From the NCBI GenBank assembly GCA_020217035.1, contig JAIWOG010000201.1:1-10000 (forward strand): a stretch of 10,000 nt of DNA, read 5' to 3'. Origin of the DNA: Magnetospirillum sp. (lineage in GTDB: Bacteria > Pseudomonadota > Alphaproteobacteria > Rhodospirillales > Magnetospirillaceae). The notes beneath the pieces were generated by a model. The model was given only the letters and a program-made list of their open reading frames with translations, ran no database searches and was not told where the DNA came from. Made by a program: the position numbers and the translations under genes. Positions 1-6,008 of this stretch are shown here, piece by piece; position 1 is the first letter of the stretch; every line of letters begins with the position of its first letter.

Positions 1-488
1 ACCAGGATCTTCAGGCCGTTTTCCAGCTTGGCCGGCTTGTAGGACGACGACGCGGTCTGGCCCTTGACCACCGGGTCGGCCTCGACCACCGTCATGGTCA
101 CCTTTTCCGGCAGGCTGACCGAAACCGGCGAGCCTTCGATGAAGTCCACGGCCACCTGCATGCCGTCCTGCAGGAAGGCGGCGGCGTCGCCCAGAATTTC
201 GGTGGACAGGTTGAACTGCTCGAAGTTTTCCTGGTCCATGAAGGTCAACGCTTCGCCATCGGCGAACAGGAAGGTGCAGTCCTTTTCCTCGACGTTGCAC
301 TTTTCCACGGTGTCGGCGGTGCGCCAGCGTTCGTTGGTCTTGGTGCCGGTGCGGATGTCGCGCATTTCCACGGTGATGAAGGCGCCGCCCTTGCCCGGCT
401 GGACGATGGCGGTCTTCAGCACCGCCCACTGGCGGCCATTGTGTTCGATGATGTTGCCGACGCGGATCAGGTTGGCGTTGATTTTCAT
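1..488 (-). CDS. efp: Elongation factor P, 3' end beyond left edge
   Basis: EF-P binds between the P and E sites of the ribosome and promotes peptide bond formation at polyproline stretches. The reading frame starts at the ATG read from 488 to 486 (MKINANLIRVGN) and runs off the window after 162 codons. The family is usually about 187 residues, so roughly 25 C-terminal residues are missing. The N-terminal KOW-like domain carries the modification loop IVQPGKGGAF, which puts the modifiable lysine at residue 33 (Lys34 in E. coli numbering). The two OB-fold domains follow, with sequences such as GDAAAFLQDGMQVAVDFIEG and PVSVSLPEKVTMTVVEADP. The lysine loop and the presence of epmB and epmA in the same window indicate beta-lysylation rather than rhamnosylation, which needs an arginine. 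No strong Shine-Dalgarno sequence precedes the start. Identification is by recognised family sequence and is secure. Confidence 0.96.
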   Translation of the reverse strand, partial: MKINANLIRVGNIIEHNGRQWAVLKTAIVQPGKGGAFITVEMRDIRTGTKTNERWRTADTVEKCNVEEKDCTFLFADGEALTFMDQENFEQFNLSTEILGDAAAFLQDGMQVAVDFIEGSPVSVSLPEKVTMTVVEADPVVKGQTASSSYKPAKLENGLKIL

Positions 489-526
489 GGAGGCAATCCA
501 AAGGTCTGACGTCAAAATTGGCGCGG

Positions 527-555
527 AACCTAGCAGGTTGCCCCGCCAATGGCAA
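527..555 (-). promoter_or_regulatory. Candidate sigma70-type promoter for efp
   Basis: Read on the minus strand, TTGCCA (555 to 550) is followed after 17 bp by TAGGTT (532 to 527), about 40 bp upstream of the efp start. The -35 box matches the consensus well and the -10 box only moderately. It overlaps the hairpin at 533-561. This is a pattern match by eye; short matches like this occur by chance. Confidence 0.28.
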
Positions 556-561
556 CCTTGC
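533..561. terminator. Inverted repeat after pecM, possible weak terminator
   Basis: AGGTTGCC (535-542) and GGCAACCT (551-558) form a perfect 8-bp stem with an 8-nt loop. GC at 533-534 and at 560-561 extend it to 10 bp with one bulged base. It lies directly after the pecM stop codon (566) and upstream of efp on the same strand. On the minus strand no T-run follows immediately; the nearest is TTTT about 15 nt further on. An intrinsic terminator is therefore possible but weak. It could instead be an efp leader or operator element. Confidence 0.35.
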
Positions 562-565
562 CGCC

Positions 566-1414
566 TTATTTTCTGGCGCCGCCCTTTTGCGTCAGCCAAA
601 CCGAGGCCAAAACCAGCACGGCGCCCGCTCCTTGCCACACCCCCAAGCCCTGGCCGGCCAGCGCCCAGCCCAGCACGGTGGCCGAGACCGGCGACAGCAG
701 GCCCAAGGCGGAAACCGTCGTCGGCGGCAGCAAGGTCAGCCCCCGGAACCACAGGACATAGGCGATGCCGGCGCCGACCAGTCCCAGATAGGCGTAGGCC
801 GCCACCTGCGACAACGACAAGGGCGGCAGGGACGGTTCCAGCCATAGCGCCACAGGCGCCAGCAGCACGCCGCCGACCACCAATTGCCACGAGGTGAAGA
901 CCAGCATGGACACCGGTGGCCGCCAACGCAGGGTCAAGGCCATGCCCAGCGCCATGCAGGCGGCGCCCCCCAAGGCCGCCGCCACGCCGAATCCATCCAG
1001 TGCGGCTGCCGGCGTCAGCACCAGGGCGGCGACCCCCGCCATGCCCAGCAATCCGGCCGCCAGCACCAGCGGCCGGGGCTTCAGGCCCACCAACGGCCAG
1101 GCCAGCAACGCCACCAGCAAGGGCTGGATCGCCCCCAAGGTGGCGGCGACGCCGCCGGGCAGGCGATAGGCGGCGGCGAACAAAGCCGCCTGGAACAACG
1201 CGATGTTCAACGCCCCCAGCACCAGCGCCCGCCCCCACCACGCGCCCCGGGGCAGATGGCGATGCCAGGCCAGCATCAGCAAGCCCACCGGCAACACCCG
1301 CAGGCAGGCGGCGGTGATCGGACGGTCGGGCGGCAGGATGGACGTGGTGACGACATAGGTGCTGCCCCACACCAACGGCGCCAAGGCGGTGACCAGAATG
1401 TGGCGGATGGTCAA
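566..1414 (-). CDS. pecM: PecM-like DMT/EamA family exporter
   Basis: This 282-residue, very hydrophobic protein has about ten predicted membrane helices arranged as two EamA halves, roughly residues 8-135 and 145-278. That is the usual drug/metabolite transporter layout. The N-terminal stretch APLVWGSTYVVTT followed by PPDRPITAACLR, and the YRLPGGVAATLGAIQPLL segment, resemble PecM of Dickeya, which is thought to export the pigment indigoidine. The start is a TTG (1414 to 1412), supported by the ribosome binding site AAGGGAAG 6 nt upstream on the minus strand. It is transcribed divergently from a PecS-type regulator, the classical pecS/pecM arrangement, so repression by that regulator is likely. 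No indigoidine or other pigment biosynthesis gene lies in the window, so the substrate is unknown. Family assignment is firm; the PecM subfamily name rests on sequence memory plus context. Confidence 0.88.
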   Translation of the reverse strand: MTIRHILVTALAPLVWGSTYVVTTSILPPDRPITAACLRVLPVGLLMLAWHRHLPRGAWWGRALVLGALNIALFQAALFAAAYRLPGGVAATLGAIQPLLVALLAWPLVGLKPRPLVLAAGLLGMAGVAALVLTPAAALDGFGVAAALGGAACMALGMALTLRWRPPVSMLVFTSWQLVVGGVLLAPVALWLEPSLPPLSLSQVAAYAYLGLVGAGIAYVLWFRGLTLLPPTTVSALGLLSPVSATVLGWALAGQGLGVWQGAGAVLVLASVWLTQKGGARK

Positions 1415-1434
1415 GATCGGCTTCCCTTGGATAA

Positions 1435-1452
1435 TATCTTGATATCAAGATA
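1435..1452. promoter_or_regulatory. Perfect 18-bp palindrome, probable PecS operator 1
   Basis: TATCTTGATATCAAGATA is identical to its own reverse complement over all 18 bp. It lies 20 bp upstream of the pecM start codon, in the 91-bp gap shared with pecS. Its size and symmetry fit a MarR-family dimer. A near-identical copy lies 37 bp downstream, start to start. A possible pecS promoter around it (TTGGAT 1427-1432, TACCAT 1451-1456, 18-bp spacer) is weak, so no core promoter is assigned. Confidence 0.72.
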
Positions 1453-1471
1453 CCATCAGATGGCGACCAAC

Positions 1472-1489
1472 TATCTTGATGTCAAGATA
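1472..1489. promoter_or_regulatory. Second 18-bp inverted repeat, probable PecS operator 2
   Basis: TATCTTGATGTCAAGATA has perfect 8-bp arms around a TG centre and differs from operator 1 by a single base. It ends 16 bp before the likely pecS start and just before its ribosome binding region, so bound regulator would block pecS expression. The following bases (to 1494) repeat ATATCAAG, giving an overlapping shifted half-site, and TCAAGAT also occurs at 1411-1417 at the pecM start. Confidence 0.7.
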
Positions 1490-1505
1490 TCAAGGCGGGA
1501 CACGG

Positions 1506-1997
1506 ATGCACAAAGACAAACTGGACCTGATCTTGGAGCAATGGGCGGCGGAAAAACCCGGGCTGGATTGTGCCCCCATGGCGGTGGTGGGCCGCCTGCT
1601 GCGCTTGGCCGCCCATCTCGACCGTGAATTATCCAAGGTGTTTGCCGAATGGGGCCTGCCGCCAGGTGGCTTCGACGTGCTGGCCACCTTGTTGCGTTCC
1701 GGTCCGCCCTATCACTTGTCGCCCAACGACCTGCTTCGCTGGATGCTGGTGACGTCGGGGACCATGACCCATCGCCTGGACCAGTTGGAAAAAGCCGGTT
1801 GGGTGGAACGCAAACCCAATCCCGCCGACGGCCGCGGCGTCTTGGTGGCGCTGACGGCGGCAGGCAAGGAGATGGCCGAACGGGTGCTCGCCGCTCATTT
1901 GGACAATGAAAGGCGATTGCTCGCCAACCTTACCGCAATGCAACAAGAACAATTGACGGATTTATTACGCCTTTGGCTGCGTCATTTTGAATCATGA
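1506..1997 (+). CDS. pecS: PecS-like MarR family transcriptional regulator
   Basis: This is a 163-residue winged-helix repressor of the MarR family. PecS hallmarks are visible: an extra N-terminal helix with LEQW (W13) and EKPGLDCAPM, DRELSKVF at 39-46, FDVLATLLRSGPPYHLSP at 56-73, a recognition helix with SGTMTHRLDQLEKAGW at 84-99, and the wing with ADGR at 107-110. W13 and D57 match positions used for urate binding in PecS/HucR-type proteins, so a purine or urate-like ligand is possible; this is inference. The ATG at 1506 is preferred because AGGCGG lies 7 nt upstream. In-frame starts at 1476 (TTG) and 1479 fall inside the second palindrome and would add an unconserved tail. It is divergent from the exporter and probably controls both genes through the two palindromes. 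Confidence 0.9.
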   Translation: MHKDKLDLILEQWAAEKPGLDCAPMAVVGRLLRLAAHLDRELSKVFAEWGLPPGGFDVLATLLRSGPPYHLSPNDLLRWMLVTSGTMTHRLDQLEKAGWVERKPNPADGRGVLVALTAAGKEMAERVLAAHLDNERRLLANLTAMQQEQLTDLLRLWLRHFES

Positions 1998-2079
1998 AGT
2001 CATAATTTCTTTAGGGACAATACCCGACCGAAAAGAGTAGAGTGGCGGAAAACAATCTTCTCGGGGGAGGAGGACGTCG

Positions 2080-2544
2080 ATGCGCCTTTATCTGGACGTA
2101 GATGGCACCTTGTTGCGGCGTTCGGGCCATGCCCGGTTGCGGGGGGACTTGGCGCCCGCCAACAACCTGTTGCGCTTCCTGGAATGGGCCGCCGACACCT
2201 TCGACTGCGCCTGGGTGACCACCCGGACCCGCCATGGCGATTGCGACAAGTTGCTGCCGGTGCTGCGCCAGGCCATCGGCCCCGGCGATGAATGGGACCG
2301 TGTCGCCCAATTGGCACGATCCTTCGCCACCCCGGCTTGGACCGACTTCAAAGCCGAAGCCATGGCGACGGACGAAGACTTTCTGTGGATCGACGACGCC
2401 CCCGACGAGGAATCGTTGGAAGCCTTGCGCCGCATGGGCCGCCAGGGATGCTGGATTCCAGTGGACGTTGACGGCCGCCCCGACGATTTGCGTCGGGTGA
2501 TGGAAGTGATCGATTCACGCCTGCGGCCGCTGGCGGCGGAATAA
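2080..2544 (+). CDS. Small cap-less HAD-like hydrolase, function unknown
   Basis: The 154-residue product opens with the HAD motif I, YLDVDGTLL, with candidate nucleophile D6 and acid/base D8. Threonines T47/T48 in AWVTTRT fit motif II, K91 in TDFKAEA fits motif III, and LWIDDAPDEE (D105, D106) fits motif IV. All four catalytic motifs are therefore present, but the protein is short and has no room for a large cap domain. Such proteins are often phosphatases acting on bulky or macromolecular substrates; the substrate here is unknown. The ATG at 2080 is preceded by an unusually strong ribosome binding site, GGAGGAGG at 2066-2073 with 6 nt spacing, which suggests high translation. It sits between pecS and a c-di-GMP phosphodiesterase on the same strand, 72 bp from the latter. 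I see no clear functional link to either neighbour. Confidence 0.82.
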   Translation: MRLYLDVDGTLLRRSGHARLRGDLAPANNLLRFLEWAADTFDCAWVTTRTRHGDCDKLLPVLRQAIGPGDEWDRVAQLARSFATPAWTDFKAEAMATDEDFLWIDDAPDEESLEALRRMGRQGCWIPVDVDGRPDDLRRVMEVIDSRLRPLAAE

Positions 2545-2571
2545 AAACGCATACCATATATATACAGCAAA

Positions 2572-2596
2572 CCCTTTTTGTTATACAAAACAAGGG
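2572..2596. terminator. AT-rich inverted repeat between the HAD and EAL genes
   Basis: CCCTT (2572-2576) pairs with AAGGG (2592-2596), and TTTGT (2577-2581) pairs with ACAAA (2585-2589). The loop is TAT, with a 2-nt bulge on the 3' side. It follows an AT-rich tract with ATATATATA at 2556-2564. There is no T-run after the stem, so a standard intrinsic terminator is not supported. It may be a 5' leader structure or an operator for the downstream gene. Confidence 0.3.
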
Positions 2597-2616
2597 CAAC
2601 GTGCTGGTGAATAAGC

Positions 2617-4902
2617 ATGTCAATTCCGAGAACGATGCTCATCACCGCGGTCACCCTATCCCTGATAGGGGGGGCGCTTTATGGACATCAATCCTATTGG
2701 AGCGAACGGGAACGCATTGAGACAGGCTTAAAGCACCAAAGCGCCATCGCCACCGAAGCCACGCGAATCAGCTTTTCCGGCCTGGAAGCCCTGCTCAACA
2801 CTGTCGGGCTTGACCTGGTTGCCAAAGGAGCGATCGACCATCCGGAACGGGGCGAGACCCATCTGTCCCGCATCGCCAAGAGCCCATTGAATGTGGTCGC
2901 CTATGGGCTGGCTAAACCTGATGGCCAACTGGTTCTGATCAGCGGCAGAGGAACCAGATCACTTCCCAACCTGATGGCCGATCCGCGGACCGCCATCAGT
3001 TTCCAACGCACATTGCAATCAGACCACCTGGAATTGGGGCGCCCCTATCTGATGCCGACCCTGGGAGAATGGGTCATCCCGGTTCGAATGGCCATCCGTG
3101 GCGATGACGGACAGGTGAAGGCGGTGATGACAGCAGGTCTGAAGATCGACGGCGACGGCACCATCTGGGCTGACGCGTCTCGATCGCCCCAGCACAATCT
3201 TACCGTGATACACCAAGATGGTTATGTACAGTACACATCAAGAAAACCTGAAAAAATTGAACACTATAGTGAAATTTATTCAAAAATCCTTGATTCCAGC
3301 ATTGTCGACGGCATGCGGAACGCACCCCATTCCGGCATAAGTTTCGTTTCCACAGAATCTTCAGAAAAGGTATTGGCGGTAGGCGCATCAAGCGCCATCG
3401 CCGCCTTCAACAAGCTTGATAAATACAATTTACTACTCGCTATATCCATACCTTATGAGGTATATAGAAAACATATTATAAATGCAATGCTACCAGCCGC
3501 GACAGGAACAGTTTCATTAATATTACTATCATTCATATTTACTTTTTTCATTGGATGGCTGCAAAAGCGCCATGACAACAAGATCGCCTTTCTGGTCCGG
3601 CACGACGAGGTCACCGGTCTGCCAAACCAAAACATGCTGATCGACCACATCAGCCAAAGCATGTCCATCGCCCGCCGCAACAACAGCACCGGCGCCTTGC
3701 TGAACCTTGAAACTTCGGGTTTCACCACCATCCGCCAATCATGGGGCCTTAAGGCCGCCGAGCAGGCACAAAGAGACATCGCCGAACGCCTGACCTTGCT
3801 GGTTCGCGAAGGCGACGTCCTGGCCCGCAACGGCAATGACTGCTTTGCCTTGCTGTTGTCCGCCACCAGCCAGGACGAAGCCTTGTCAAGCATTAGCCAT
3901 CGGATTCAGGCCAGTTTCGGGGCTCCGTTGACCATTGAAGATCAGGACTTCAGGCTGCCCCTTTGTATCGGCGCGGCCACTTACCCCACGGACGCGACGA
4001 CACCGGAAGACTTGCTGAAGGCCGCCACCCTGGCCAGCGCCCATGGGCGTAAGCTGGGCGTGACGGGGCTGGTTCACTTCCATCCGGATATGGATATTTC
4101 CGCCAGCCGGCGCGTCCGCCTGGAAGCTGCGTTGCGCGGTGCCGTCGAACGCGGCGAAATCACTGTGGTGTACCAACCCAAGATCGACGCCCATTCCGGC
4201 CTTTGCGATTCCGTCGAAGCCCTGGCCCGCTGGCACAGCAAGGAATGGGGGACGGTGTCGCCGGACGAGTTCATCCACATCGCCGAGGAAAGCGACCTGA
4301 TCATCACGCTTGGCCGCTTCGTGTTGCGTCAAGCGATTTCCGACGTCAAGGCGTTCACGTCCGAAACCGGAACCGTCATGAATGTCGCCGTCAACGTGTC
4401 AGCCAAACAATTCGTCGTTTGCGACATGCTGGCGGAAATCAAGAAAGCGCTGGAGGAATGGGACTTCCCTCCCGAACGCCTGACGGTGGAAGTCACCGAA
4501 AGCATCATGATGTTCGACAAGGCCAAGATTGTCGAAAGGCTGCGCACCATCCGCAACCTGGGCGCCAAGGTCTCCATCGACGATTTCGGCACCGGCTATT
4601 CATCGCTGTCCTACATCCACCAATTGCCGGCCACCGAGCTGAAGATCGACCGGTCCTTCATCATGGACATCTCGGACGACGACCACGAAAATTACCCGCT
4701 GGTCAACTCCATCATCGCGCTGGGCAAGGCGCTGGGCATTCACGTCGTCGCCGAAGGGGTGGAAAGCGCCGAACATGTGCGCCTGCTCACTCGCTTGGGC
4801 ATCGGTCACATGCAGGGATATTTCTTCAGCCCGCCCCGCCCCTTGCGGGAATTGGGAGACACCATCAACAAGAACTGGTTACCTCATCCCTCTTTGCCAT
4901 AG
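2617..4902 (+). CDS. Membrane c-di-GMP phosphodiesterase, degenerate GGDEF plus EAL
   Basis: This 761-residue inner-membrane protein probably hydrolyses c-di-GMP to pGpG. Layout: membrane helix at about 5-23; a periplasmic sensor region to about 288, Cache/PDC-like with YGLAKPDGQLVLISGRG and GRPYLMPTLGEWVIPVRMAI; a second membrane helix at about 291-315; GGDEF at about 328-485; EAL at about 500-750. The GGDEF signature is replaced by GNDCF (406-410), so cyclase activity is unlikely, although such domains can still bind GTP allosterically. The EAL domain looks active: EALARW (E534), NVSAKQF, VEVTES, IDDFGTGYSSL (D655, D656), LKIDRSFI, VVAEGVES and MQGYFFSPP. GGTGA-like GGTGA at 2606-2610 serves as ribosome binding site. 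Codon use turns strikingly AT-rich around 3200-3560. The 3' end overlaps epmB convergently by 19 bp. The sensed signal is unknown. Confidence 0.92.
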   Translation: MSIPRTMLITAVTLSLIGGALYGHQSYWSERERIETGLKHQSAIATEATRISFSGLEALLNTVGLDLVAKGAIDHPERGETHLSRIAKSPLNVVAYGLAKPDGQLVLISGRGTRSLPNLMADPRTAISFQRTLQSDHLELGRPYLMPTLGEWVIPVRMAIRGDDGQVKAVMTAGLKIDGDGTIWADASRSPQHNLTVIHQDGYVQYTSRKPEKIEHYSEIYSKILDSSIVDGMRNAPHSGISFVSTESSEKVLAVGASSAIAAFNKLDKYNLLLAISIPYEVYRKHIINAMLPAATGTVSLILLSFIFTFFIGWLQKRHDNKIAFLVRHDEVTGLPNQNMLIDHISQSMSIARRNNSTGALLNLETSGFTTIRQSWGLKAAEQAQRDIAERLTLLVREGDVLARNGNDCFALLLSATSQDEALSSISHRIQASFGAPLTIEDQDFRLPLCIGAATYPTDATTPEDLLKAATLASAHGRKLGVTGLVHFHPDMDISASRRVRLEAALRGAVERGEITVVYQPKIDAHSGLCDSVEALARWHSKEWGTVSPDEFIHIAEESDLIITLGRFVLRQAISDVKAFTSETGTVMNVAVNVSAKQFVVCDMLAEIKKALEEWDFPPERLTVEVTESIMMFDKAKIVERLRTIRNLGAKVSIDDFGTGYSSLSYIHQLPATELKIDRSFIMDISDDDHENYPLVNSIIALGKALGIHVVAEGVESAEHVRLLTRLGIGHMQGYFFSPPRPLRELGDTINKNWLPHPSLP

Positions 4903-5951
4903 CGATGCTTCCTGCCGCGCCAGTCGGTGACCAGGGCGCGGTCCTCGTCCCACCAATCGGGCCCCACCGGCACCTTGCCGGCGCCGCCGGGGATGTCCAG
5001 TACGTATGTGGGCTGGGCGATGCCGCTCAGCCGGCCGCGCAGCGCCCGCATGATGGCCCGGCCCTCGGCGATGGTGGGGCGGAAGTGGCTGGTTCCTCGG
5101 GTCAGGTCGGGGTGATGCAGGTAATAGGGCCGCACCCGGTTACGGATCAGCGCCCGGAACAGTTCTTCCAGGATGGCGGGGTCGTCGTTGACCCCTTTCA
5201 ACAACACGCTTTGCGACACCAGCGGCACCCCGGCATCGGCCAGGATCTTCAGGGCGCCCCGCGCGGCGGGCTGCAATTCGCGGGGATGGTTCACATGCAC
5301 CGACACCCACACCGCCAGGCTGTCGGTCGAACGTAAAGCATTGGCCATGGCCAGGGTGACGCGTTCTGGATCGGCCACCGGCACGCGGGAATGAAAGCGC
5401 AGGACCTCCACATGGGGCAAGCGCGCCACCCGTTCCACCAGATCGGCCAGCCGGGTGGCGTTCAACATCAACGGATCGCCGCCGGTGACGATGATCTCGC
5501 GCAGTTCGGAACGCCCGGACAGATAAGCGAAGGCGTCGTCCAGTTCAGCGGCGCTGAGCGTGCCGTCGGCGTCGCCCACCGATTCGCGGCGAAAGCAAAA
5601 CCGGCAATAGACCGGACAAACCAGGATGGGCTTCAACAGCGCCCGGTCGGGATATCGATGCACCACCCCCTTGATCGGCGAGAAAGCGTCGTCGCCGATG
5701 GGATCGGCCCGTTCCTCGGCCGAGCTGCGCAGTTCCGCCCCGAGGGGGACATATTGACGGGCGATGGGGTCGGCGGGGTCGGCGGGATCGATCAACCGCG
5801 CCACCGCCGGCGTGATGGCGGTGACGTGGGAACGGGCCAACACCTCCAGTTCGGCCCGCTGGCTTTGGGCCACCAGACCGGCCTCGATCAGTTCGTCCAC
5901 CCGGCGCAACGGCCGGGCGATCCGCGCCGCCACACCTTTATCCGTGTTCAT
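4884..5951 (-). CDS. epmB: EF-P beta-lysylation protein EpmB, KamA-family radical SAM
   Basis: Enzymes of this family convert L-lysine to beta-lysine using S-adenosylmethionine, a [4Fe-4S] cluster and PLP. In 355 residues it shows the cluster motif C112-PVY-C116-RF-C119 followed by FRRE, the glycine-rich IIVTGGDPLML, the RFHSRVPV strand, QSVLLKGVND, and PYYLHHPDLTRG. The PLP lysine is predicted as K326 in VLDIPGGAGKVPV. The C-terminus (GIAQPTYVLDIPGG) is closer to clostridial lysine 2,3-aminomutase KamA than to E. coli EpmB, but lengthy KamA termini are absent. Divergence from epmA across 57 bp and efp in the same window favour the EF-P role over lysine catabolism. The ATG at 5951 gives MNTDKGVAARIARPLRRVDEL. 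This start falls in a 10-bp tandem repeat, has only a weak ribosome binding site, and is preceded by out-of-frame ATGs, so the exact start is less sure than the identity. Confidence 0.92.
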   Translation of the reverse strand: MNTDKGVAARIARPLRRVDELIEAGLVAQSQRAELEVLARSHVTAITPAVARLIDPADPADPIARQYVPLGAELRSSAEERADPIGDDAFSPIKGVVHRYPDRALLKPILVCPVYCRFCFRRESVGDADGTLSAAELDDAFAYLSGRSELREIIVTGGDPLMLNATRLADLVERVARLPHVEVLRFHSRVPVADPERVTLAMANALRSTDSLAVWVSVHVNHPRELQPAARGALKILADAGVPLVSQSVLLKGVNDDPAILEELFRALIRNRVRPYYLHHPDLTRGTSHFRPTIAEGRAIMRALRGRLSGIAQPTYVLDIPGGAGKVPVGPDWWDEDRALVTDWRGRKHRYGKEG

Positions 5952-5969
5952 CCGCGTCCATCCGTGTCA
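5940..5969. repeat. Three-copy 10-bp tandem repeat across the epmB start
   Basis: On the plus strand, ATCCGTGTTC (5940-5949), ATCCGCGTCC (5950-5959) and ATCCGTGTCA (5960-5969) are consecutive, degenerate copies of one decamer. On the minus strand they place ATG triplets at 5970, 5961 and 5951. Only the last opens the epmB frame; the other two share one frame, and it closes at a TAA at 5941-5939, just inside epmB. A related ATCCGCGCCG lies nearby at about 5919. Confidence 0.7.
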
Positions 5970-6008
5970 TGAAACACCGCACGATTCTGGGCGTTCATAG
6001 AGGTTTTC

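Noticed and set aside
1476..1505. Upstream in-frame TTG/ATG starts for the pecS-like gene
   Set aside because: They lie within the second palindrome, lack a ribosome binding site and add residues not expected in PecS proteins. The ATG at 1506 has AGGCGG correctly spaced.
884..1627. Long plus-strand open frame of 247 codons across pecM and the pecM-pecS gap
   Set aside because: It is antisense to the well-supported pecM gene, its product is a low-complexity Gln/Arg/Gly-rich string, and it runs through the palindromes. This is typical of high-GC shadow frames.
2001..2006. CATAAT as a -10 box for the HAD gene
   Set aside because: The hexamer is good, but no convincing -35 box lies 16-18 bp upstream.
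4203..5336. Plus-strand open frame of 377 codons spanning the EAL domain and the end of epmB
   Set aside because: It is out of frame with the conserved EAL motifs and antisense to epmB. The product is an Arg/His/Gly-rich sequence with no domain.
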